A stretch of DNA of 10,101 nucleotides from Pseudomonadales bacterium (GTDB taxonomy: Bacteria > Pseudomonadota > Gammaproteobacteria > Pseudomonadales > DT-91), in contig JABSRR010000149.1 of the NCBI GenBank assembly GCA_013215025.1, positions 1 through 10,101 of the forward strand, read 5' to 3'. The position numbers and the translations under genes were made by a program. Below are positions 1 through 6,881 of the stretch, piece by piece. Position 1 is the stretch's first letter, and each line of letters starts with the position of its first letter. The notes beneath the pieces were generated by a model. The model was not told where the DNA came from and searched no databases. It worked only from the letters and a program-made list of their open reading frames with translations.

Positions 1-27
1 CAAAATAACATTCGCTGGCTTATTCGA

Positions 28-531
28 TCAGATCGCCGAAAGCTGCCGTAAGATTCGACTCGGTTCTGCACGCTGCCAATCGGCTTGAAAACTTTGCTGT
101 GCTTTTAGTGTGTTTACCTTGTCCTCAAAGCTGTAAAAGCCCATCTCTTCCGCATCGAGTGGCTGGCTGATAAAGCCTGCATGATCGCTAATCACAAAAA
201 GTCTATCTGGGTTGGCTAGTGCTAATTGTGGCTTGCGGATTTGAATGCTCGATGATAATCGTCGCTGAAGTTTTAGTAGGTCGCTATCGTCTTTCAAAAG
301 TAGCTCGGGCCTGTCTATGAGCAAGCAAATTGAACGATGCCTGGAGTAGCGCACAAACGATGAAAATGTCGCTAACACGTCTTCTCTGCTAAATAATGCG
401 TTTGGCAGTGACTCAGCTCGAATACAGAGTTGTCTAGACGAGATTTGGCAAATTTCGTCAATTCGTAAAGGCCAGTATTGAGGCTCAAGGTTTAATTTTG
501 TCTGCCAATGTAGAGTGTTGAGGTCAATCAT
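28..531 (-). CDS. DUF7931-like protein, stand-alone
   Basis: A 167-residue soluble protein with no signal peptide or membrane segment. The pattern matches, from memory, the DUF7931 family of gammaproteobacteria, which occurs alone or fused behind GNAT acetyltransferase domains. Visible landmarks are a central hydrophobic strand followed by acid (SICLLIDRPE, about residues 67-76), a run of Arg/Leu helix leading to the SSIQIRKPQL segment (94-103), a strand LFVISDHAGF (111-120), and a C-terminal Phe/Trp-rich helix (QSFQADWQRAEPSRILRQL, 146-164). The alternation of strands and helices would fit a phospholipase-D-like half domain, but no HKD motif is present, so catalysis is not supported. Here there is no acetyltransferase domain in front. 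The ATG at 531 is the only good start and lacks a clear Shine-Dalgarno. It is transcribed away from the lipoprotein gene. Function unknown; coding status is confident, the family call moderate. Confidence 0.75.
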   Translation of the reverse strand: MIDLNTLHWQTKLNLEPQYWPLRIDEICQISSRQLCIRAESLPNALFSREDVLATFSSFVRYSRHRSICLLIDRPELLLKDDSDLLKLQRRLSSSIQIRKPQLALANPDRLFVISDHAGFISQPLDAEEMGFYSFEDKVNTLKAQQSFQADWQRAEPSRILRQLSAI

Positions 532-623
532 GGTTTAAGCCAAGATAATTAAACGGTGAATACTCAAGCATAAAGATATACCATATATCCAAATATTCAT
601 TATAACTACAGTCATTCGCTATC
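532..623. other. AT-rich divergent intergenic region
   Basis: This 92-base, strongly AT-rich gap separates two divergently oriented genes, so it should hold promoters for both. A TATAAC hexamer (601-606) could be a -10 for the forward lipoprotein gene, but no acceptable -35 lies 16-18 bases upstream. On the reverse strand nothing with a convincing -35/-10 pair was found either. No hairpin terminator is present. Confidence 0.4.
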
Positions 624-1307
624 ATGTCTCGTTTGTGCATTATCTTTATTATTTCAGCCTTATCTGCTTGCGCAACTTATTCAACCAATACGGATATTGC
701 CTTCGATGGGCTTAGGGTCGATCAGAAGCCAGAAGTCTTATTAACTGCTGAGGGTGTTGAGGCGTCTAAAATTGATTATCTAGGCTGGGTAGTAGCAGAA
801 GTAAATCGGCCTTCATTTTTCCACAGCAAGCCGACCAAAGCTCAGGCAGATATTGTGTTGGCACATTTGGCCAAACAGCGCGGTGCACAGGCGGTATTGT
901 TTGTTGAATATGACTGGAATGCGTTTGGTAATTTGTCAGCGCGGGGTCAGGCGATTTTGCTTGAGGGGCAGTCGAAGCCGCCATTAAAGCAGCGTGTTGA
1001 GCAGCGTCAACAGCTTGAGCTAGAAGAGAAAATTCAAAATTATGCTGATACGGCTAAATCTGACCCAAATAACGCTATCATTTTAGATGTCGAAGATGAT
1101 CCATTGGCTGCTGCTTATATGGCTGCTAACCCGATTGAGCAACAGCTTAAAGATGCAGGCCCCAATATGGTTGAGCTGCCAGAAGCGGCTTTGTTGAGCG
1201 TTATTGATGAATTAACGCAGCTTCAAACAGAGGCTTATCAAGCCAAAAACATCTCGCTTTATGCCACAGTTACCGACTTGCTTTATCAACTAAAGCAATA
1301 CCAATAA
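624..1307 (+). CDS. Outer-membrane lipoprotein of unknown function
   Basis: A 227-residue protein beginning with a lipoprotein signal peptide: a short basic start (Arg3), a hydrophobic core (residues 4-13) and the lipobox Leu13-Ser14-Ala15-Cys16. Cys16 should be lipidated after signal peptidase II cleavage. The next residue is Ala, not Asp, so Lol sorting to the outer membrane is expected. Residues about 50-115 form a compact alpha/beta stretch (DYLGWVVAEVN, then ADIVLAHLAKQRGAQAVLFV, then ARGQAIL) recalling small periplasmic domains in which a helix ends in 'GAxAV' before a strand, as in RcsF or YbjQ-like folds; this resemblance is only suggestive. Residues 118-145 are a charged Gln/Glu-rich helix, possibly coiled coil, and the C-terminus is helical. 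The MFS gene starts 4 bases after the stop, so the two are probably co-transcribed. The signal peptide supports the ATG at 624 although no strong Shine-Dalgarno precedes it. Confidence 0.8.
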   Translation: MSRLCIIFIISALSACATYSTNTDIAFDGLRVDQKPEVLLTAEGVEASKIDYLGWVVAEVNRPSFFHSKPTKAQADIVLAHLAKQRGAQAVLFVEYDWNAFGNLSARGQAILLEGQSKPPLKQRVEQRQQLELEEKIQNYADTAKSDPNNAIILDVEDDPLAAAYMAANPIEQQLKDAGPNMVELPEAALLSVIDELTQLQTEAYQAKNISLYATVTDLLYQLKQYQ

Positions 1308-1311
1308 GCCC

Positions 1312-2577
1312 ATGCGAAAAATGTTTCATCAGCGCCTATTTGCGTTGCGATGGGTGATGTTAGGCATGTTTGTCCTAGGTGTTGGGCAAAGCATCGAATT
1401 TGCCATTATGCCTATGTTAGGTAGGGCGCTTGAGATCGATAAGTTAGTGATTGATCTGCCGGCCTGGGGTATATATTACCAACCCAAAGAGCTGGCAATT
1501 ACTGTACTGGCTTCGGTTACTGCGCTTAGCTTTTCAATTTTTACGCCGTTTTGGGGTAGGCTCAGTGATCGCTTAGGCCGAAAACCATTCATTGTTTTCG
1601 GCCTGTTTGGCTATGCGCTTGGCATGGCCCTGTTTTGTCTGGTTGCATGGCTTGGGCTGATACAGTGGCTCAGTGGCTTTGCTTTGTTCCTGGCGCTATT
1701 TTTGGCTCGAGTTGTTCATTCGGCATTAAAATCAGCAGCTTATCCTTCAAGTAATGCCTACATCATTGATTCAGTGTCAGTCGCTGCGCGTACCAAGGCA
1801 TTGGGCAGTTTAGCAGCGGCAACGCAGATTGGCTCTATGCTTGGGCCAACCTTGGTATTTTTAGTTGCGATAAGCTTTTTAGCACCTTTGCTGTTGCAGG
1901 CGATAATTTGTCTGGCCTTGGCAGTGATCGTGATGTTGTCTCTGCCTCATACGCGGCCTGATGAATCAGGCCTAGAGCAGCAGAGGAATAAACCGCTGCG
2001 CTATTTCGACCAGCGATACCGTCAATATACCTTGCTTTGCTTGCTGTTATATCTTGCGATGGGCATGGTACAGCAAACGCTAGGCTTTTATTTTCAAGAC
2101 TTGCTGCGCCTTAGTACCGCTGAGGCAGCCAGTTATTTTTCACTCTCATTGATGGTCTCATCAGCAGCGATGTTATTTGCGCAGTTGTTTGTAGTGCAGC
2201 GATTTCGTTTTCCGCCTGAATATTATATTGGCTTTGGCTTACCCGTATTAATGCTGAGTTTTTTAGCGTTGGCCTTATCATCGCAGTTGCTGCACCTTAT
2301 GCTAGCTTTAGCTGGTTTTGGTTTTGCATTTGGCTTAATTGGCCCAAGCCTTGCCGCTGCTGCATCAAAATCTGTGCTGCCGCAAGAGCAGGGAGGGCTA
2401 TCAGGTATCATCGCTTCTGTCTCTGGACTGGGTTTTGTGATTGGACCGTTGATTGGTGGATTTCTTTATTCTCTGACGCCGCAGGCGCCTTATTTTTTCT
2501 CGTCGGTGATTGTTTGCACAGTTATTTTTGTTTTTATCGTAAAAGCATATTTTTTTCGTAAAAACGCTTGCCAATAA
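1312..2577 (+). CDS. MFS transporter, drug:H+ antiporter-like
   Basis: A 421-residue inner-membrane protein with about 12 hydrophobic segments and the two-halves layout of the major facilitator superfamily. The family signature motif A is clear in the loop between segments 2 and 3 (GRLSDRLGRK, residues 82-91). A motif-C-like GSMLGPT (174-180) lies at segment 5, and the second half carries the common QGGLSGIIAS...GPLIGG arrangement (about 360-383). These features point to the DHA1 group of 12-segment proton antiporters (TetA/MdtG-like). The substrate cannot be read from the sequence. Between segments 1 and 2 lies a somewhat long periplasmic loop (about residues 38-60). It begins 4 bases after the lipoprotein gene. 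An in-frame ATG three codons later (1321) is an alternative start. The last codons contain the -35 box of the downstream tRNA promoter. Confidence 0.9.
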   Translation: MRKMFHQRLFALRWVMLGMFVLGVGQSIEFAIMPMLGRALEIDKLVIDLPAWGIYYQPKELAITVLASVTALSFSIFTPFWGRLSDRLGRKPFIVFGLFGYALGMALFCLVAWLGLIQWLSGFALFLALFLARVVHSALKSAAYPSSNAYIIDSVSVAARTKALGSLAAATQIGSMLGPTLVFLVAISFLAPLLLQAIICLALAVIVMLSLPHTRPDESGLEQQRNKPLRYFDQRYRQYTLLCLLLYLAMGMVQQTLGFYFQDLLRLSTAEAASYFSLSLMVSSAAMLFAQLFVVQRFRFPPEYYIGFGLPVLMLSFLALALSSQLLHLMLALAGFGFAFGLIGPSLAAAASKSVLPQEQGGLSGIIASVSGLGFVIGPLIGGFLYSLTPQAPYFFSSVIVCTVIFVFIVKAYFFRKNACQ

Positions 2578-2595
2578 AGGCTAAATCCGTAGAAT
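2568..2595 (+). promoter_or_regulatory. Promoter of tRNA-Glu
   Basis: TTGCCA (2568-2573) and TAGAAT (2590-2595) are separated by 16 bases and followed by a GC-containing discriminator (ACGCAGC), a layout typical of growth-regulated stable-RNA promoters in gammaproteobacteria. Transcription would start near 2602, about 40 bases before the mature tRNA. The -35 box overlaps the last codons of the MFS gene. Confidence 0.7.
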
Positions 2596-2642
2596 ACGCA
2601 GCACTTGAAAGGGCAGTGATTAAACCTGTTTTTTCAATATCT

Positions 2643-2718
2643 GTCCCGTTCGTCTAGTGGTCTAGGACACCGCCCTTTCACGGCGGTAACAGGGGTTCGA
2701 ACCCCCTACGGGATGCCA
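2643..2718 (+). tRNA. tRNA-Glu, anticodon TTC
   Basis: A 76-base complete cloverleaf. The acceptor strand GTCCCGT pairs with ACGGGAT, leaving a G1-U72 wobble at the end. The anticodon stem CCGCC/GGCGG encloses loop CTTTCAC, with anticodon TTC at 2677-2679 (decodes GAA/GAG). The T arm has the standard GGTTCGAACC loop region, discriminator base G follows, and the CCA end is encoded (2716-2718). It closely resembles E. coli tRNA-Glu as I remember it. It has its own promoter and terminator, so it is a single-gene transcription unit. Confidence 0.98.
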
Positions 2719-2723
2719 TATTT

Positions 2724-2757
2724 AAAAAACCGACTTCTACGAAGTCGGTTTTTTTTT
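2724..2757 (+). terminator. Rho-independent terminator after tRNA-Glu
   Basis: A perfect 9-bp stem, ACCGACTTC (2729-2737) and GAAGTCGGT (2741-2749), with a TAC loop, is followed by a run of nine T (2749-2757). The A-run before the stem (2724-2729) could extend the pairing and would allow weak function on the opposite strand. It starts six bases after the tRNA CCA end. Confidence 0.95.
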
Positions 2758-2851
2758 GTTAAAATTTGACTATATGTCTGAAGTTAACGCCAATGCGTCT
2801 TTTTCAAGGTGTAACTACAACTTTAAGCTTTTTCGCGCAATGAGGTCTTAT

Positions 2852-2881
2852 TTGAGCTAATTTACGTTTAGTCACTGTTAT
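2852..2881 (+). promoter_or_regulatory. Candidate promoter for the DUF1289-miaE-MoxR-VWA operon
   Basis: TTGAGC (2852-2857) and TGTTAT (2876-2881) are 18 bases apart; each matches the sigma-70 consensus at four of six positions. Transcription would start near 2888, giving a leader of about 36 bases. A promoter is expected in this 166-base gap because a strong terminator lies directly upstream, but this particular placement is tentative. Confidence 0.35.
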
Positions 2882-2923
2882 CAAGCATGTTATTTAAAAA
2901 AGTATTCTTTATGGCTCTCAAAT

Positions 2924-3367
2924 ATGGTTAAAACTCCTTGTATAGGTATTTGCACGACAGGTATTGGTGATGATGTGTGCCGTGGTTGTAAGCGATACAA
3001 GCATGAAGTGATACAGTGGAATGCCTGTGATGATCGTCAGAAACAGGCCATTGAGAATCGACTAGCATCTTTACTTACAACTATTGTTGATCATCGGTTA
3101 AACATTGTTTGTGACGAAAGTCTAATAGCTCAACTAGATATACAGCCTGTGCGATTGCCTAAGCATCGCAATCTGCACTGTCAATTATTTGAATTGATAA
3201 AAGCTGGCGCCAGCCAAATAAGCGATACGCTTCGCTTTGGCTTTGAAGTAAGGCCATCCTTTCAGCATATGTCGCTGGCTGAGCTCTACGAAGATATGGA
3301 CAAAGAGTTCTATTCGCTTTCTGTTGCTCATTACCAGCGCTATTTTAATCAATACAGCGGTGTTTGA
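2924..3367 (+). CDS. DUF1289 cysteine-motif protein with long C-terminal extension
   Basis: A 147-residue protein. Its N-terminus carries the DUF1289 signature: PCIGIC, then CRGCKR, then a Trp (residue 32). The four cysteines at residues 6, 10, 19 and 22 (CxxxC...CxxC) look like a small metal site, probably zinc or iron-sulfur; this is inferred from spacing. Many DUF1289 proteins are well under 100 residues; here residues about 50-147 form an additional domain with no motif I recognise (SLAELYEDMDKEFYSLSVAHY near the end). The family has no established function known to me. The stop overlaps a possible TTG start of miaE and the preferred miaE ATG lies 41 bases downstream, so they are likely co-transcribed. 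No strong Shine-Dalgarno precedes the ATG at 2924. Confidence 0.85.
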   Translation: MVKTPCIGICTTGIGDDVCRGCKRYKHEVIQWNACDDRQKQAIENRLASLLTTIVDHRLNIVCDESLIAQLDIQPVRLPKHRNLHCQLFELIKAGASQISDTLRFGFEVRPSFQHMSLAELYEDMDKEFYSLSVAHYQRYFNQYSGV

Positions 3368-3396
3368 CAGCCGTATTAAAGCGTCCAATAAGTCGC

Positions 3397-3402
3397 TATA
3401 AT
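3397..3402 (+). promoter_or_regulatory. Perfect -10 hexamer next to miaE start
   Basis: TATAAT stands six bases before the preferred miaE ATG (3409). If used as a -10 element, the transcript would begin at or next to that ATG and be leaderless. The -35 position (about 3374-3379, TATTAA) is poor, so this is only a candidate. Confidence 0.25.
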
Positions 3403-3408
3403 AAACGC

Positions 3409-4017
3409 ATGTACACCATTCCTGAATTAGCTGATTTTCTTGGCTGTGAAACCCCGCAAAGCTGGATTGACTTGGCCCTGGCCAATCAAAGCTTGATGTT
3501 GGTAGATCATGCCAATTGTGAGAAAAAAGCGGCGTCTACCGCCTTAACCTTAATCAATCGCTGCATCGATAAGCCTGATTTGTTAAATAAAATGTCCAAG
3601 TTAGCGCGTGAGGAGCTAAGGCATTTTGAGCAGGTGATTGCGATCATGAAAAAACGCAATATCGATTATATTGCCGTATCTGCGTCGCGCTACGCCAAAG
3701 GCATGCATCAGCATATTGCCAGCAAAGAGCCGCAAAAACTTGTTGATACTTTAATCGTCGGTGCGTTTATTGAGGCACGCTCATGCGAGCGGTTTGCCAA
3801 ACTGGCCCCGCATTTAGATGCCGAGCTGGCTAAATTCTATACCTCGCTGTTGAAGTCAGAGTCGCGGCATTTTCAGGATTATTTAAAGCTTGCGATCAAA
3901 TATGCTGATTATGATATATCAACGCGAGTCGAGTTTTTTCGCCAGCAGGAAACTGAGCTGATTCAAACGGCCGATACCGAATTTCGTTTTCATAGCGGCG
4001 CACATATCGCCGCCTAA
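3409..4017 (+). CDS. miaE: tRNA-(ms2io6A) hydroxylase MiaE, diiron enzyme
   Basis: MiaE hydroxylates the isopentenyl side chain of ms2i6A37 in tRNAs that read UNN codons, using O2 and a diiron centre. The 202-residue product has the full ferritin-like ligand set in a four-helix bundle: Glu38 (in NCEKKAAS), Glu69xxHis72 (EELRH), Glu122 (IEARSCERF) and Glu151xxHis154 (ESRH). The C-terminal ELIQ...EFRFHSG is also characteristic. Length and N-terminus (MYTIPELADFLGC) agree with the short Pseudomonas-type MiaE, so I chose ATG 3409. The frame stays open to a TTG at 3364, which overlaps the stop of the preceding gene and would add 15 residues. No strong Shine-Dalgarno precedes ATG 3409, consistent with translational coupling or a leaderless message. 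The MoxR gene follows 18 bases after the stop. Family assignment is firm. Confidence 0.93.
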   Translation: MYTIPELADFLGCETPQSWIDLALANQSLMLVDHANCEKKAASTALTLINRCIDKPDLLNKMSKLAREELRHFEQVIAIMKKRNIDYIAVSASRYAKGMHQHIASKEPQKLVDTLIVGAFIEARSCERFAKLAPHLDAELAKFYTSLLKSESRHFQDYLKLAIKYADYDISTRVEFFRQQETELIQTADTEFRFHSGAHIAA

Positions 4018-4023
4018 TTGTTT

Positions 4024-4030
4024 AAGAGAG
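4024..4030 (+). promoter_or_regulatory. Ribosome binding site fixing the MoxR start
   Basis: AAGAGAG lies five bases before ATG 4036. It selects this ATG over an in-frame TTG at 4018, which directly follows the miaE stop. Confidence 0.6.
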
Positions 4031-4035
4031 ACATC

Positions 4036-4881
4036 ATGAGTTTTACCGGTACTGACAACTATGTTGTTACAGAAGACCTGCAGCTTGCTGTAAACGCATC
4101 CATCGCCTTGGCTAAGCCTCTGTTAATAAAAGGTGAACCTGGTACAGGTAAAACCTTATTGGCCGAAGAATTAGCTTCTGGTTTAAATAAACGGCTGATT
4201 CAGTGGCATATCAAGTCTACGACTAAGGCCCAGCAGGGGCTTTACGAATACGATGCGGTGTCGCGTTTACGTGACTCTCAGCTAGGTGTAGAGGGTGTTG
4301 AAAACGTTGCCAACTATATTAAGAAAGGCAAACTGTGGGAGGCATTTGATGCCGATGAGCAGGTGGTTTTATTAATTGACGAGATAGATAAAGCTGACAT
4401 CGAGTTTCCCAATGATCTTTTGGTCGAAATCGATAAGATGGAATTCCACGTCTATGAAACCGGCGAAGTGGTTAAGGCAAAACAGCGACCGATCGTTATC
4501 ATTACCTCAAATAACGAAAAAGAATTGCCAGATGCATTTTTACGCCGCTGCTTCTTTCACTATATTAAATTCCCTGATCGTGACACGATGAGGCAGATCA
4601 TTGATGTGCATTACCCCAAGGTTTCACAACAGTTAGTGTCAGATGCATTGAATGTGTTTTTCGAGGTACGTGATATTCCCGGTTTAAAGAAAAAGCCGTC
4701 TACTTCAGAGCTGTTAGATTGGCTTAAACTGTTGATGTCTGATGATATCCCGGATGAAATTCTGCGCGACCAAGAGAACAAGAATGCGGTGCCGCCGCTC
4801 TATGGCGCATTGATGAAAAATGAGCAAGACTTACACTTGCTTGAGCGTCTGGCCTTTATGCATCGGCGCGCACAGCGTTAA
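4036..4881 (+). CDS. MoxR-family AAA+ ATPase
   Basis: A 281-residue cytoplasmic AAA+ ATPase of the MoxR clade, thought to act as a chaperone that remodels or helps load cofactors into partner proteins with a VWA-domain protein. Walker A is GEPGTGKT (residues 33-40), Walker B is VVLLIDEIDKAD (110-121, acid pair Asp115-Glu116), sensor 1 is IVIITSNN (153-160), and the arginine finger region is PDAFLRRCFF (165-174). A C-terminal lid helix bundle follows (about 190-281). Size and the neighbouring VWA gene suggest the PA2707-like subfamily rather than RavA, which is longer; the subfamily call is from memory. The start at ATG 4036 is backed by the AAGAGAG site. The VWA gene begins 2 bases after the stop. 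Position behind a diiron enzyme gene fits, but does not prove, a maturation role. Confidence 0.92.
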   Translation: MSFTGTDNYVVTEDLQLAVNASIALAKPLLIKGEPGTGKTLLAEELASGLNKRLIQWHIKSTTKAQQGLYEYDAVSRLRDSQLGVEGVENVANYIKKGKLWEAFDADEQVVLLIDEIDKADIEFPNDLLVEIDKMEFHVYETGEVVKAKQRPIVIITSNNEKELPDAFLRRCFFHYIKFPDRDTMRQIIDVHYPKVSQQLVSDALNVFFEVRDIPGLKKKPSTSELLDWLKLLMSDDIPDEILRDQENKNAVPPLYGALMKNEQDLHLLERLAFMHRRAQR

Positions 4882-4883
4882 TT

Positions 4884-6059
4884 ATGCTGATTAATTTTTT
4901 CTTCACCCTGAAACACAGCGGGGTGCCGGTAACTATACGAGAGCTACTCGATCTGATTCGTGCCTTACAAGCAAGACTGGCATTTGCCAGCATGGATCAA
5001 TTTTATATGCTCAGCCGCGCGGTCATGGTGAAAGATGAAAAATATTTTGATAAGTTTGATCGTGCCTTTGGTATCTATTTTGAGGGCTTGGAAGATTTTG
5101 ATAACTTACTCGAGGCTTTAATTCCTGAAGATTGGCTGCGTAAAGAATTTGAAAAAGCACTGTCAGATGAAGATAAAGCTAAGCTTGAAAGTTTGGGCTC
5201 TTTAGAAAAACTGATTGAAGAGTTCAAGAAACGGCTTGAAGAGCAAAAAGAAAAACACGCCGGCGGCAATAAATGGATTGGAACCGGCGGCACTTCACCG
5301 TTCGGGCAGGAAGGATATCATCCTGAGGGCATTCGGGTTGGCCCCAATGGCAAGAATAAGCGTGCGGTCAAAGTCTGGGATAAGCGCGAGTTTAAAGATT
5401 TAGATGACTCTAATGAAATCACTTCGCGCACTATGTCGGTTGCACTCAGGCGCTTGCGTAAATTTGCACGCACTGGCTCGCAAGACGAGTTAGACCTCGA
5501 TAATACTATTTCGGCGACCGCGCGGAACGCTGGTCTGTTGGATATTAAAATGCGCGCTGAACGACACAATGCGGTAAAAGTTTTATTGTTTTTTGACGTT
5601 GGCGGCTCAATGGATCCGTTTATTCGTGTATGTGAGCAATTATTCTCAGCCGCGCGCAGTGAATTTAAACACTTAGAATATTTTTATTTTCATAATTTTC
5701 TATATGACGGTGTGTGGCAAAACAATCAGCGCCGAAATTCTGAGATGATTGAGGTGAATGATATTCTGCATAAATATGCGCGTGATTATAAGATTATTTT
5801 TGTCGGCGACGCATCGATGTCACCGTATGAAATATTGCAGGCAGGCGGCAGTGTGGAATTTTGGAACGAGCAGCCTGGACGCTACTGGTTTGAAAAGCTG
5901 AAAGCCAATTTTGATAAGCTGGTTTGGTTAAATCCAGTCCCTGAAGAGCAGTGGCATTGGACGCAATCGATAGAGATTTGTCAGCAGCTCAGCGATGATA
6001 AGATGTATCCGATGACAATCGAAGGGCTTGAGTCGGCAATGGCCTACCTTAGCAAATAA
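4884..6059 (+). CDS. CoxE-like VWA-domain protein, partner of MoxR ATPase
   Basis: A 391-residue cytoplasmic protein. The N-terminal half (1-125) is helical and very charged, ending in a probable coiled coil (about 83-125). A Gly-rich linker follows (127-160, GGNKWIGTGGTSPFGQEG). The C-terminal half (about 225-391) is a von Willebrand A domain of the CoxE/DUF58-like type: strand VKVLLFFDVGGSM (231-243), the YFYFHNFLYDGVW segment (266-278) and the third metal-site loop IIFVGDASMSPYE (304-316). The metal-ion-dependent adhesion motif reads DVGGS (238-242) instead of DxSxS; I recall this variant in homologues, so it may be family-typical. It starts 2 bases after the ATPase stop with no clear Shine-Dalgarno, so translational coupling is likely. 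VWA partners usually act as adaptors for MoxR ATPases. No client is known from the sequence. Confidence 0.9.
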   Translation: MLINFFFTLKHSGVPVTIRELLDLIRALQARLAFASMDQFYMLSRAVMVKDEKYFDKFDRAFGIYFEGLEDFDNLLEALIPEDWLRKEFEKALSDEDKAKLESLGSLEKLIEEFKKRLEEQKEKHAGGNKWIGTGGTSPFGQEGYHPEGIRVGPNGKNKRAVKVWDKREFKDLDDSNEITSRTMSVALRRLRKFARTGSQDELDLDNTISATARNAGLLDIKMRAERHNAVKVLLFFDVGGSMDPFIRVCEQLFSAARSEFKHLEYFYFHNFLYDGVWQNNQRRNSEMIEVNDILHKYARDYKIIFVGDASMSPYEILQAGGSVEFWNEQPGRYWFEKLKANFDKLVWLNPVPEEQWHWTQSIEICQQLSDDKMYPMTIEGLESAMAYLSK

Positions 6060-6069
6060 GGGCTTACGG

Positions 6070-6813
6070 TCACAATTGCCGCAAGGCCGGGTGAAACGCG
6101 ATTAAGGCCGCCGTTACGGCCACATTTAATGATTCAACTTGGTTATTCATGCCAATGCGCAGCCTTGCTTGCGCCGCCTGTTGCACGGCTTGGCTTACGC
6201 CTGTCGACTCATTACCCAGAACCAAACAGCTAGGCTTATCGAAGCCATAGTCAAATAAGCTCACAGAAGCCGCTAAATCTAAACTAGCAATACGATAGTG
6301 TGGTTTAATCGCCTCAAGCGCTTGCTCGATTGTGCGACAGCGGTAAATAGGGCACTTAAATATCGTGCCCGAGGATGCTTTGATGACCAGCGGTCCAAGT
6401 GCAGCGCAGCCTTTTTCTGGAATGATTAAGCCGTCAATAAACCCCGCAGCGATAGAGCGAATTATCATACCGATATTTTGTGGGTTAGTTATATTATCAA
6501 GCAGGACAATATGTTGGGCATGATCAGTGTCTAAAGACTCAATTGAATTAAGCTTGCTGGATAAGATATCTAGCGCAATACCTTGATCTTGCTTGCTGTT
6601 TTTAGAAATAAACGAAAGCTCGCGTTTAGAGTGATAAGTAACTTCAACACCGCGTTGCTCAGCTAGGCTTAGGCAATGGCGCAGAATACTCGCAGGTTTA
6701 TTGCTATCGGCTAAGTGCAGCTTTTTGATGTTTAAATCGCTATCTTGCAGTGCTTCTTCGCAGGCCTTCCGGCCGTAAATGGTTAAAAACTGACGGTTTT
6801 TATGCTTATTCAT
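6070..6813 (-). CDS. SpoU/TrmH-family RNA 2'-O-methyltransferase (RlmB-like)
   Basis: A 247-residue SPOUT methyltransferase that would transfer a methyl group from S-adenosylmethionine to a ribose 2'-OH in rRNA or tRNA. Residues about 10-85 resemble the L30e-like substrate-binding domain (IYGRKACEEAL at 12-22). The three SpoU motifs of the trefoil-knot domain are present: motif 1 LDNITNPQNIGMIIRSI (105-121, with Asn110 and Arg119), motif 2 LVLGNESTGVS (197-207, Glu202) and motif 3 RIGMNNQVESLNVAVTAAL (219-237, Ser228-Leu-Asn). The domain order and length match RlmB or its paralogues; substrate (23S Gm2251 or another site) cannot be decided here, and a YfiF-like paralogue is the alternative. 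It converges on the VWA gene with only 10 bases between stops and diverges from the glycan operon. Its own promoter is proposed at 6859-6887. Confidence 0.9.
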   Translation of the reverse strand: MNKHKNRQFLTIYGRKACEEALQDSDLNIKKLHLADSNKPASILRHCLSLAEQRGVEVTYHSKRELSFISKNSKQDQGIALDILSSKLNSIESLDTDHAQHIVLLDNITNPQNIGMIIRSIAAGFIDGLIIPEKGCAALGPLVIKASSGTIFKCPIYRCRTIEQALEAIKPHYRIASLDLAASVSLFDYGFDKPSCLVLGNESTGVSQAVQQAAQARLRIGMNNQVESLNVAVTAALIAFHPALRQL

Positions 6814-6853
6814 ATTTACTTGGCTTCATGGTAACAGAAGATTTCTATATGGA

Positions 6854-6881
6854 GATGCATTATGATACCTGATGGTGCATC
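6854..6881. repeat. Short inverted repeat in the divergent promoter region
   Basis: GATGCA (6854-6859) is mirrored by TGCATC (6876-6881), 16 bases apart, across the methyltransferase promoter and upstream of the glycan operon. It could be an operator for a dimeric regulator, but six-base arms at this spacing can occur by chance. Confidence 0.25.

Noticed and set aside
1..27. Possible start of a further reverse-strand gene beyond the DUF7931-like gene
   Set aside because: A reverse ATG occurs at 11-9, but only three codons fit in the window and there is no clear ribosome binding site.
2643..2718. tRNA-Glu as an integration site, or as a substrate of the nearby MiaE
   Set aside because: No copy of the tRNA 3' end and no integrase were seen in the window. 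MiaE acts on ms2i6A37 tRNAs reading UNN codons, which excludes tRNA-Glu.
2911..2931. Six-codon ORF (ATG...TAA) overlapping the DUF1289 start, possibly a regulatory leader peptide
   Set aside because: No Shine-Dalgarno, no codon pattern and no attenuator hairpin; likely chance in AT-rich DNA.
5075..5569. Antisense open frames within the VWA gene
   Set aside because: They are low-complexity Ser/Leu-rich shadows of a well-supported gene with clear domains, and they have no start signals.
6040..6125. Bidirectional terminator between the converging VWA and methyltransferase genes
   Set aside because: Only 10 bases separate the stops. The GGCCG/CGGCC pairing near 6105-6120 is inside the coding region and has no T run.
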